Notes under the pieces: model-generated
What the model saw: the letters and a program-made list of their open reading frames with translations, nothing else
The model's database searches: none
What the model was told of the DNA's origin: nothing
NCBI GenBank assembly: GCA_050692055.1
Contig: JBOGTC010000023.1
Coordinates: forward strand, 1-24,589
Direction of reading: 5' to 3'
Source: JBOGTC01 sp050692055
Lineage (GTDB): Bacteria > Chloroflexota > Limnocylindria > QHBO01
Length of the DNA stretch: 24,589 nucleotides
Part shown: piece after piece, positions 7,114 through 13,713 of the stretch
How positions within the stretch are numbered: the first letter of the stretch is position 1
Layout of the letters: the number at the start of each line of letters is the position of its first letter
Translations under genes and position numbers: made by a program

Positions 7114-7703
7114 CCGCCCGAGTAGACGGCGCTGCGCTCTGCGGCCGTCTCCGCGTCGAGTCGGGTAATGCGCTGGTACTCGAAGTACAGGTACACGACG
7201 CCGGCCGCGCCCATGCCGGCGACCAGGGTTCCGAAGGCGAGCGCCACGAGCGGGAACGGGTTCTGGCCCTCAACCGGGAAGAAGGTCCCGCCGGCCAGGT
7301 TGAAGGCCAGCAGCGGAATCAGCAGCAGGACCACGAAGAGGTACTGCAGGAGGTCGAAGATGCGGATGAAGCTCCATCCGAACCCTCTGCGCCCGCGGGC
7401 CGCCTGCGTCCACAGCGCGAGCACGATGAGCAGCGTGAAGTTGCCGCCGACGACCGCGGCCGCCACCAGGAATCCGACGTCGTCGCTGAAGCGCAGGAAC
7501 GGGATCAGGACGGTGACGAGGTAGTAGACGTAGTTCGGCACGTAGGCCAGCAGGAAGTAGACGAACAGGAAGAGCGGCACGCCCTTCAGCAGGGCCACCA
7601 GCCATGTCTCGTGGCCGTACAGGAACCAGCTCATGAAGTCATCGGCCCAGGCGAGCCCGCGGCTGAGGTTCCCGCGCGGGCGGTAGCCGGGATAGCTGCT
7701 CAT
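7110..7703 (-). CDS. four-helix membrane protein in the cytochrome b operon, hypothetical
   Basis: A 197-aa protein with four predicted transmembrane helices at about residues 42-70, 77-99, 115-137 and 152-174, and short soluble ends. It has no heme-binding CXXCH and no recognised family signature. The start at ATG 7703 follows a GGGGATGG purine stretch and lies 16 nt after the cytochrome c stop; the longer frame to 7844 would run back into the cytochrome c gene and is rejected. The stop overlaps the proposed CTG start of the next membrane protein. Being placed between the cytochrome c gene and another membrane protein gene, it is probably a structural or assembly subunit of the same complex, but that is inference from position only. 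Confidence 0.7.
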   Translation of the reverse strand: MSSYPGYRPRGNLSRGLAWADDFMSWFLYGHETWLVALLKGVPLFLFVYFLLAYVPNYVYYLVTVLIPFLRFSDDVGFLVAAAVVGGNFTLLIVLALWTQAARGRRGFGWSFIRIFDLLQYLFVVLLLIPLLAFNLAGGTFFPVEGQNPFPLVALAFGTLVAGMGAAGVVYLYFEYQRITRLDAETAAERSAVYSGG

Positions 7704-7719
7704 CGGTCCATCCCCGGCA

Positions 7720-8532
7720 TCACTCGCCCGTCTGGTCCAGCAGGAACGTGATGAGCGCCTGGAGCTGGCTCTCGGACAGGACGCTCTCCGGGTTCGGAGG
7801 CATGCCGGTCGCGTCTCCGCCGTTGTAGTTGGCCGCGGAGTCACGGATCCAGAGCTCCAGGAACGTCCGGGGGTCGGCCTCGTAGTCGGCGATCATCTCG
7901 TCCAGGCCCGATGGCTCGATCGGAAGATCGGTGACAAGCTCGGAGCCGATCGTCTGCAGGCTGGGATACTGGCCTTCTACCCCCGCCAGATCCGCGCCGT
8001 GGCAGCCACCGCAGCCCGCCGCGGCGTACACCTGCTCTCCCGCCTCGACCGTATCTTCGACCTCCTCGGGCGCCTCGTCGGCGGCCTCCAGGGCCCATGA
8101 CTCGACCAGCGCGACGACCGCCGCGACCTGCTGCTCGTTCAGGGGACCGCCCGCCTCCCTGGCCCAGGCGGGCATTGGCGAGTCCAGGTTGCCGGAAACG
8201 ACGACCCCGCCATATGACACCGCGAGATGTACGTACAGCGGATTGACGCGCAGCTTCTCCGCGAGCGCCGCGGTGCGCAGCGAGGGAGCCTGGCGCCCGT
8301 CCGGGTCGTTCGGGATCGGGCCGCCCTCGCCCTCGGGGCCGTGGCAGCGGGCGCAGCCGGCGGCGGCCGGCTGCGTGTCGTCATCGGCGTACACGATCTC
8401 GCCGAAGTGGAGGAGCTCCTCCTCCTGCTCGGCCGCGATCGATTCCCGCCGCAGGCCGTCGGTCAGCCAGTAGAAGACCGTGAACATGGCCACAGCCGAG
8501 ATGATGAACACGCTGAGCGTCTTGAGTCGCAT
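7720..8532 (-). CDS. membrane-anchored diheme cytochrome c
   Basis: A 270-aa protein with an uncleaved N-terminal anchor (about residues 5-23) and two class I cytochrome c domains facing outward. The first heme site is CARCH (60-64), with Met120 in SPMPAW as the probable sixth ligand. The second is CGGCH (174-178), with Met244 in GMPP. An acidic linker (about 150-165) joins the domains. It would accept electrons from the Rieske protein encoded just upstream and pass them to a terminal oxidase or soluble carrier, the role of cytochrome c1 or f in bc-type complexes. It starts 3 nt after the Rieske stop. Fused or two-domain c subunits are known in quinol:cytochrome c reductases of Gram-positive and related bacteria. 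Confidence 0.9.
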   Translation of the reverse strand: MRLKTLSVFIISAVAMFTVFYWLTDGLRRESIAAEQEEELLHFGEIVYADDDTQPAAAGCARCHGPEGEGGPIPNDPDGRQAPSLRTAALAEKLRVNPLYVHLAVSYGGVVVSGNLDSPMPAWAREAGGPLNEQQVAAVVALVESWALEAADEAPEEVEDTVEAGEQVYAAAGCGGCHGADLAGVEGQYPSLQTIGSELVTDLPIEPSGLDEMIADYEADPRTFLELWIRDSAANYNGGDATGMPPNPESVLSESQLQALITFLLDQTGE

Positions 8533-8535
8533 CGC

Positions 8536-9192
8536 CTAGCCCGAGCAGTGCGGCATCTCGCCGGTCGTACGATCATCGAAGGTCACGGTGCCGGGCGGGT
8601 CGCCGTTGATCACCTCCCGCGTGTCGACCACGTAGACCCCGTCGCTCACGCTGACCGCGAAGCGATCCATGCCGCGTGGCGCCGGTCCGTCGCGCTTCTC
8701 GCCCAGGATCGAGTACTTGGAGCCGTGGCACAGGCACTCGAACCACTGGCTCTGGCCGCAGAGCTGCGGCACCTGGCAGCCGAGGTGTGGGCACTTGCGC
8801 CACATGGCGATCACGGATCGGTCCGGGAGCGGCAGGTCCTCGCCGACGTCGGTGCCGGGATCCTCGACGCGCTCCGCCGGCTCGCCCTCGGCCTCGACGC
8901 GCAGCTTGCCCGCCGGCACATTGAGGAAGAACAGGTTCGCCTGGTTGTAGATGTACGGCAGGCCGGCAGCCCAGTCCGGCGCGAGGCCGTTGAGGTCGGC
9001 CGCGGTGCCGAGCGGGATCTCGGCACCCAGGCCCTCGCTCAGGTTCGGCCACAGGAAGGCGACGGTGCCGCCCAGGAACTCGAGCGACAGGATGCCAACG
9101 CCGACGCCCAGCATCCGCCGCATGAAGCTGCGGCGGCTGATGTCCCCTGCCCGAGGCCCGTGGACCTCGCCGTACGAAGCGTGCTCTGTCAT
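8536..9192 (-). CDS. Rieske iron-sulfur subunit of the cytochrome b complex (Tat-type)
   Basis: A 218-aa protein. A twin-arginine motif SRRSF (residues 19-23) precedes a hydrophobic segment (about 28-48), so it is probably exported folded by Tat and stays anchored. Box I is CPHLGC (134-139) and box II CLCHGS (153-158). Ligands would be Cys134, His136, Cys153 and His156, with the Cys139-Cys155 disulfide of high-potential Rieske centres. An extra Cys at 145 lies between the boxes. It takes electrons from quinol at the Qo site of the cytochrome b pair encoded upstream and passes them to the diheme cytochrome c encoded downstream. The ATG at 9192 overlaps the stop of the subunit IV gene (ATGA), so translation is probably coupled. 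The longer upstream frame is rejected. Confidence 0.92.
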   Translation of the reverse strand: MTEHASYGEVHGPRAGDISRRSFMRRMLGVGVGILSLEFLGGTVAFLWPNLSEGLGAEIPLGTAADLNGLAPDWAAGLPYIYNQANLFFLNVPAGKLRVEAEGEPAERVEDPGTDVGEDLPLPDRSVIAMWRKCPHLGCQVPQLCGQSQWFECLCHGSKYSILGEKRDGPAPRGMDRFAVSVSDGVYVVDTREVINGDPPGTVTFDDRTTGEMPHCSG

Positions 9193-9806
9193 AGGTTGAA
9201 GAACAGCCCCTCCCATGGCCAGACCCAGTTCCAGCCGGGGCCCCGGAAGAACGAGCCGATGAGGGTCACCAGCACGCCGCCGACCATGAGGCACAGGAAG
9301 AAGACCCACATCAGCTTGCGGTCGCGCGCCGCCTTGTACGGGGAGCGGTCGATGAACGGGATGATCGCCAGCCCCACGAGGTAGAAGGTCGGCACGAGGA
9401 AGCCGGCCACCGTGGCGTTGAAGTAGGAGAGGATCTCCTGGAGGCCAAGGAAGTACCACGGCGCCTTCGCCACGGTCGGCGTGACGACGGGATTCGCCAT
9501 CTCCTCGAGCGGCGCGGTGATGTACAGGCTGGTCACCACGAGCAGGCCAGTGATGAGCATGCTCATCAGGAACTCCGCGCGCAGGAGGTGCGGCCAGGTG
9601 AGCACGGTCTCGTCCGGCCGCTTGTCGACGCGGACCATCGACTCCTGCTTGACGTAGGCCAGGAGCCGGAAGCGCTCGGTGCCGGGCACGCCTGGCGGGC
9701 CCGGCAGCTTGGGCCCGGGGCCACGCTCGACGATGGGAGCCCGAGCAGGCGCCTGCGTGGGGGCGTTCTTGTCGGCGGTCGCGTTGGGTCGCTTTTCGAT
9801 CGTCAT
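9189..9806 (-). CDS. cytochrome b subunit IV-like protein (C-terminal half of cytochrome b)
   Basis: A 205-aa protein corresponding to PetD/QcrC-type subunit IV. A proline-rich cytoplasmic N-terminus (1-45) is followed by three transmembrane helices at about 77-97, 127-150 and 165-190. The segment PTVAKAPWYFLGLQEIL sits where Qo-site PEWY is found in bc1 and b6f complexes; here it reads APWY, so the usual glutamate is absent. Together with the b6-like protein it would form the quinol-oxidising core. It lies 18 nt after the cytochrome b gene and overlaps the Rieske start. The split arrangement (b6 plus IV) is that of b6f-type and Gram-positive menaquinol complexes rather than mitochondrial-type bc1. 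Confidence 0.85.
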   Translation of the reverse strand: MTIEKRPNATADKNAPTQAPARAPIVERGPGPKLPGPPGVPGTERFRLLAYVKQESMVRVDKRPDETVLTWPHLLRAEFLMSMLITGLLVVTSLYITAPLEEMANPVVTPTVAKAPWYFLGLQEILSYFNATVAGFLVPTFYLVGLAIIPFIDRSPYKAARDRKLMWVFFLCLMVGGVLVTLIGSFFRGPGWNWVWPWEGLFFNL

Positions 9807-9824
9807 CGGTATCGGTCCCTCAGC

Positions 9825-10559
9825 CTACACCGGCCCGCTGATGCCGCCGTCCTTCCGGATGCGCCAGAAGTGGACGATCAGGAAGATGGCGATGATGATG
9901 GGGAAGGCGATCACGTGCATCACGTAGAAGCGCAGCAGGGTCCCCTGGTCGACCTGGATGCCTCCGAGGAGAATGAAGCTCGCCTCGGCGCCCACGAGCG
10001 GACCGTACAGCGCCATCTGGGTGCCGACCGTGATGGCCCAGAAGGCGATCTGGTCCCACGGCAGCAGGTAGCCGGTGAAGCTCAGCCACAGGGTGCAGAA
10101 CAGCAGGATCACGCCCACCACCCAGTTGAACTCGCGCGGCGGCTTGTAGGCGCCGTGGTAGAAGACCCTCATCATGTGCAGGAAGACGGTGAGCACCATG
10201 AGATGCGCTGCCCAGCGATGCATGTTGCGCACGAAGGCGCCGAACGCGACCGAGGCCTCGATGACCTGGATGTCCTGGTACGCGCGGCTCACCGACGGCA
10301 CGTAGAAGAACATCAGGTACACGCCGGTCACCGTCAGCGCCAGGAACAGGAAGAAGCTGATGCCGCCTAGGCAGAAGGTATAGGTGTAGCGCACGGCGTG
10401 CTTCTTGACCCGCACCGGGTGGAGGTGCAGGAAGACGTTGTTCATGACCGCCAGCGCGCGCGTGCGGCTCGTGCTCGGATACGGCTGGCGGAAAAGGCTG
10501 CGCCAGACCTGCGACTCCTTCATATAGCGCATCAGGTCGCCGGGGCCGGGGATGCTCAC
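9825..10559 (-). CDS. cytochrome b6-type protein (diheme b, probable heme c-i site)
   Basis: A 244-aa protein with four transmembrane helices. The bis-His ligands for two b hemes are His114/His128 (spacing x13) and His215/His230 (spacing x14); the x14 spacing is typical of the b6 type. Cys63 in TFCLGGISFF aligns with the cysteine that holds the extra heme c-i (c-n) in b6f and Bacillus-type complexes. Heme-packing residues are present around FTGYLLPWDQ (161-170). It forms the membrane core that oxidises menaquinol or another quinol and recycles electrons. The ATG at 10559 overlaps the stop of the upstream flavoprotein gene as ATGA, which ties the two products together. Length and motifs are normal for a split cytochrome b. 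Confidence 0.92.
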   Translation of the reverse strand: MSIPGPGDLMRYMKESQVWRSLFRQPYPSTSRTRALAVMNNVFLHLHPVRVKKHAVRYTYTFCLGGISFFLFLALTVTGVYLMFFYVPSVSRAYQDIQVIEASVAFGAFVRNMHRWAAHLMVLTVFLHMMRVFYHGAYKPPREFNWVVGVILLFCTLWLSFTGYLLPWDQIAFWAITVGTQMALYGPLVGAEASFILLGGIQVDQGTLLRFYVMHVIAFPIIIAIFLIVHFWRIRKDGGISGPV

Positions 10560-12562
10560 CTGTCCACCGCCATGCCGGCCTGCTGGCCGATCTGCCCCAG
10601 CACGTTGTCCTTGTAGCTCTCCAACAGAACCTTCCCGTCAGGCGTGAACCGCTCGAGCTCGAGACGGTCCATGGTGATGCAGTTCGTGGGGCAGCGCTCG
10701 ACGCACAGGTTGCAGCGGATGCACCGCTCTTCGTCGATGATCATGGCGATGCCGCGCGGCCACGACTGGAAGAAGTCCTGCTCCGGGTCGTCGCCGCCGA
10801 CCTGCGCCTTGTCGATCATGTAGATCACGCCCTCCGGGCAGACGTCGGCGCAGAGCCCGCACAGGATACAGCGCGGCCCGTCGATGTTGATGTTGTGGTT
10901 GCACTGCAGGCAGCGCGTCCCCTCGGCGATGGCGCCGCGCGTGTCGTACCCCACCTCCACCAGGCTCGTGAAATCACGGCGAAGCTCGGGCGGGGCCATG
11001 GGGATCTCCACGCGCCGCGTGGCCTCGTAGAAGCGCGGCATGTCATGATCCAGGTACTGGGTGACCACCGCGCGGTTGATGACCGGCAGCTCCTCGAGCT
11101 CCTCATCGCGCACGCCGGCCAGCCAGCGATCGACGGCCCGCGCGCAGCGACGGCCAAGCCCGGCGGCCTCGATGATCGTGGCCGGCCCGGTCACGAAGTC
11201 ACCCACCGCGAAGACGCCGCCGACGCTGGTGCCGAACGTGTCGGTGTTGATGACCACGTTCCCGCGGTTGAAGTCGAAGGTCAGGCTGTTGAGCTTGCGC
11301 CCGTTCTTGTCGGTGGGCGTCGTCCCGTTCAGCGGGGCGCTGCGCCACGACGACAGCGAGCCGCCTTCGAGGACGTTGCGCGTGTCGGTCACGCCGATGT
11401 GGCGGTTGAGCTTGGCGCCGTACTCGCCGAGAACATTGTTGTCCGAGGCCTGGCTGGTGCACGGGATGACCATGTCGCAGGGGATGACGAACTCGCTGCC
11501 GGGAATCGGCTCGGAGCTGCGTCGGCCGCTGGCATCGGGCGGGCCCAGGCGCGTGCGCTGGAACTTCACGCCGCTGGCCCGACCGTCGTCGCCGGCGATC
11601 ACCTCGACCGGGCTGGCGAAGAGCTCGAACTTGACGCCCTCGAAGCGCGTCTCGTGCTGCTCCTCCTCGTCGACCACCATCTCGTCCGGCCCGCGCCGGT
11701 AGACGATGGTGCTCGTCTTGGCGCCCAGGCGCAGCGCGGTGCGCGAGGAGTCCATGGCGGTGTAGCCGCCGCCGATGACCACGACGTGATCGCCGACCCA
11801 CTGCTCCTCGCCCAGGTTGGCGCGCTTCAGGAAATCGACGCCGTAGATCACCCCGTCGAGCTCCTCGCCGGGAATGTTCATGGCCACGGGGTACAAGCAG
11901 CCGGTGGCCACCACCACCGCGTCGTGCCGCTCCTGCAGCTGCTCCATGGTGATGTCGCGCCCGATCTCGACGTTGTAGTGGAACTGCACGCCGTGCTTGG
12001 CCACCCAGTTGACGTCGAGCTCGATCACGTCTCTCGGGAGCCGGAACGCCGGGACGCCGATGAGGGTCGTGCCGCCGCCGCTCGGAAGCGCCTCGTACAC
12101 GTGGACCTCGTGGCCCCAGCCGCCGAGCTCCTTGGCGGCGGACAGCCCGGCCGGCCCGGCACCGATGACGGCCACGCTCCGCCCGGTCGGCGGATTCACC
12201 ACGACGTGGTCCGGCATGTTGTTGCCGTAGTGCCAGTCGACGAGGAAACGCTTCATGGCGCGAATGGCGAGCGGCTTGTCGATGTCGGCGCGGCGGCAGG
12301 CCTTCTCGCACGGGGCGGAGCACACGTAGCCGCAGATGGCGGCGACCGGGTTGGGATCCCGGGCGAGGATGTAGCCCTCCTCGAAGCGACCCTCGGCGGC
12401 CAGCATGAGGTAGCCCCGGCAGTTCGTGTTGACCGGGCAACCTTCCTGGCACTCGATGTTGCACTGAAGCCAGTCGACGCCGACCTCGGCGGTCTGGAAC
12501 CTCAGCGGGATGGCGGTATCTGAGATCACGGCGTCGGTGTCGCTCTCCGGGACGGCTTCCAC
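10556..12562 (-). CDS. GltD-like FAD/NAD(P) oxidoreductase with N- and C-terminal Fe-S clusters
   Basis: About 668 aa; residue numbers count from the TTG at 12565, and GTG 12562 is preferred as start. Domains in order: N-terminal double cysteine cluster (C35, C39, C43, C49 and C78, C82, C86, C90) as in the small subunit of glutamate synthase; FAD Rossmann motif VIGAGPAG (133-140); second dinucleotide motif VIGGGYTAMD (263-272) for NAD(P)H; C-terminal ferredoxin-like domain with CILCGLCADVCP (566-577) and CIRCNLCVERCP (615-626), plus CLQC at 552. It could carry up to four [4Fe-4S] clusters. It has no glutamate synthase large subunit nearby, and is instead coupled by ATGA to cytochrome b. It is probably a cytoplasmic electron input or output module linking NAD(P)H or ferredoxin to the quinol complex. 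The direction of electron flow is unknown. Confidence 0.87.
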   Translation of the reverse strand: MEAVPESDTDAVISDTAIPLRFQTAEVGVDWLQCNIECQEGCPVNTNCRGYLMLAAEGRFEEGYILARDPNPVAAICGYVCSAPCEKACRRADIDKPLAIRAMKRFLVDWHYGNNMPDHVVVNPPTGRSVAVIGAGPAGLSAAKELGGWGHEVHVYEALPSGGGTTLIGVPAFRLPRDVIELDVNWVAKHGVQFHYNVEIGRDITMEQLQERHDAVVVATGCLYPVAMNIPGEELDGVIYGVDFLKRANLGEEQWVGDHVVVIGGGYTAMDSSRTALRLGAKTSTIVYRRGPDEMVVDEEEQHETRFEGVKFELFASPVEVIAGDDGRASGVKFQRTRLGPPDASGRRSSEPIPGSEFVIPCDMVIPCTSQASDNNVLGEYGAKLNRHIGVTDTRNVLEGGSLSSWRSAPLNGTTPTDKNGRKLNSLTFDFNRGNVVINTDTFGTSVGGVFAVGDFVTGPATIIEAAGLGRRCARAVDRWLAGVRDEELEELPVINRAVVTQYLDHDMPRFYEATRRVEIPMAPPELRRDFTSLVEVGYDTRGAIAEGTRCLQCNHNINIDGPRCILCGLCADVCPEGVIYMIDKAQVGGDDPEQDFFQSWPRGIAMIIDEERCIRCNLCVERCPTNCITMDRLELERFTPDGKVLLESYKDNVLGQIGQQAGMAVDR

Positions 12563-12589
12563 CAAGGGACTACAAGGAGCGGCTCCACG

Positions 12590-12618
12590 ATGCTACCCGT
12601 TTCCGCGCTCGGCGCGCA
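12590..12618 (-). promoter_or_regulatory. candidate promoter of the respiratory operon
   Basis: On the minus strand TAGCAT (12595-12590) fits the -10 pattern, with TTGCGC 18 nt further upstream as a weak -35. Transcription would begin about 20 nt before the GTG/TTG start of the flavoprotein, leaving a very short leader. Confidence 0.35.
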
Positions 12619-12670
12619 AGGCGGGCCGCCGCTGCGCGCCGGCGTTGCAGGAGCCGGCGTTCGAAACTTG

Positions 12671-12852
12671 CTGTGGTGGCACGGAACGACCATTGCGCGC
12701 CTGCGCTACAGCCGAACGTGCCGTGGTGGCACGTAACGACCAACTTGCGCGCGATATCGGCCTCTTCAGGATCGTTCTGTGCCGCCCTGGCAAGAGCCGA
12801 TCTCGGAACCCGCCCTGCCATCCAGTTACGTGCCCTGGTAGCACATTCGGCT
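12671..12852 (+). repeat. intergenic repeat family: 50-bp-period direct pair and an inverted third copy
   Basis: The 305-bp gap between the respiratory operon and the APH-like gene contains two direct copies at 12671-12692 and 12721-12742 (20 of 22 identical, sharing GTGGTGGCACG), each followed by TTGCGCGC. A 28-nt element at 12710-12737 recurs inverted at 12825-12852, matching in its outer parts (AGCCGAA, GTGC and GGCACGTAAC) while the 6 inner bases differ. The centre of each forms a small hairpin (GTGCC-loop-GGCAC at 12718-12732). Conserved stems with variable loops suggest either a structured RNA or a REP-like mobile remnant. Nothing else was recognised in the gap. Confidence 0.6.
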
Positions 12853-12870
12853 TATCCGGGCCGGCTGTCG

Positions 12871-13713
12871 TCAGGTAGCCGCGCGCAGGACGGAGCGCAC
12901 GGCGGCCGCGACCCCGAGGCTGCGATCGGCCTTCGCAGCGTTGCCGTCTTCGACGTGCCACGACGCCGACAGGCAGGCGTGTGCGAACGCGTAACGCAGA
13001 ACGGTGGCAACGTCGCGGTCGAACGCCCGCGCGAGCAGGCTGGCCATCGAGCCGATGCGGCCTTCGTTGCGGCGCAGGTCATCGCGGTCGACCGGGTTGT
13101 AGAACAGGTTGGCGGCGTCGTAGACGGGATCGCCGAGCAGGCCCTTGGGATCGATGGCGAGCCAGCCACGCTCACCGAGGAGCAGATTCTCGTGGTGCAG
13201 ATCGCCGTGCAGCGGCCGGACGTCGCGTTGATCGTCGAGGAGCGCCCGCGCAACACCTGCGGCCTCGACGAACAAGCTGTCCACGCCTAGAGCCCGGTCG
13301 GCGTCAGCCTTCGCGAGCAGGCTGGCGAACTGCTCGGCGAGCGGCTGGAGATCGAGGGGCGCGGGGCGAGGCAATGGTGCGTGCAGGGCGCTGATGGCCT
13401 CCGCCAAGACCCACGTTGCCGCCTCGTCGCCACGCTCGTTCAGGTGGTCGAGCACCGAGTACTCGCCCGCATCCTCGATGAGCAGCGTGCTGCCCTCCCG
13501 GGCAAGAAGGCGCGCGCAGCCATGCCCCTCGCGCCAGGCGAGGAAGCTGGCGCCGCGCAGCTCGTCCTCGACGCCGATCTGCTTCAGGTCCTTGATGACG
13601 GCGGTGCCGCCGTCGGCGAGCTGGACGCGGATGACGCGGCTCGTGGGCGTATCTGCGATCAGGGCCGCCTCGGAGGCTCCCCACCGGGCGAGGATGGCGG
13701 CGACGTCGGTCAC
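12871..13713 (-). CDS. aminoglycoside/hydroxyurea phosphotransferase-like kinase (APH(6) type)
   Basis: A 280-aa protein of the APH kinase-like fold, closest in pattern to the APH(6)/StrB and hydroxyurea-kinase group. Motifs: lysine of the ATP site in TAVIKDL (about residue 41), catalytic loop HGDLHHEN (169-176), metal-binding Asp188 in AIDPKG and the following GDPVYDAANLFYNP (195-208). It would transfer phosphate from ATP to a small hydroxyl-bearing compound. Chromosomal members in environmental bacteria are often not proven resistance enzymes, so the substrate is open. Its GTG start at 13713 overlaps the PBP stop as GTGA, so it belongs to that operon as the last gene. Longer frames running back into the PBP gene are rejected. 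Confidence 0.8.
   Translation of the reverse strand: MTDVAAILARWGASEAALIADTPTSRVIRVQLADGGTAVIKDLKQIGVEDELRGASFLAWREGHGCARLLAREGSTLLIEDAGEYSVLDHLNERGDEAATWVLAEAISALHAPLPRPAPLDLQPLAEQFASLLAKADADRALGVDSLFVEAAGVARALLDDQRDVRPLHGDLHHENLLLGERGWLAIDPKGLLGDPVYDAANLFYNPVDRDDLRRNEGRIGSMASLLARAFDRDVATVLRYAFAHACLSASWHVEDGNAAKADRSLGVAAAVRSVLRAAT

Noticed and set aside
10895..12523. Long plus-strand frame opposite the FeS flavoprotein gene
   Set aside because: It is a GC-driven shadow: rich in Arg, Ala, Gly, His and Val, no domain pattern, while the minus strand carries full cofactor motifs.
12655..12700. GTTCGAAA resembling a tRNA T-loop
   Set aside because: No acceptor stem, D-arm or anticodon arm can be folded around it.
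12566..12870. Repeats considered as a CRISPR array
   Set aside because: Only two or three imperfect copies, one inverted, with no regular unique spacers and no cas genes.
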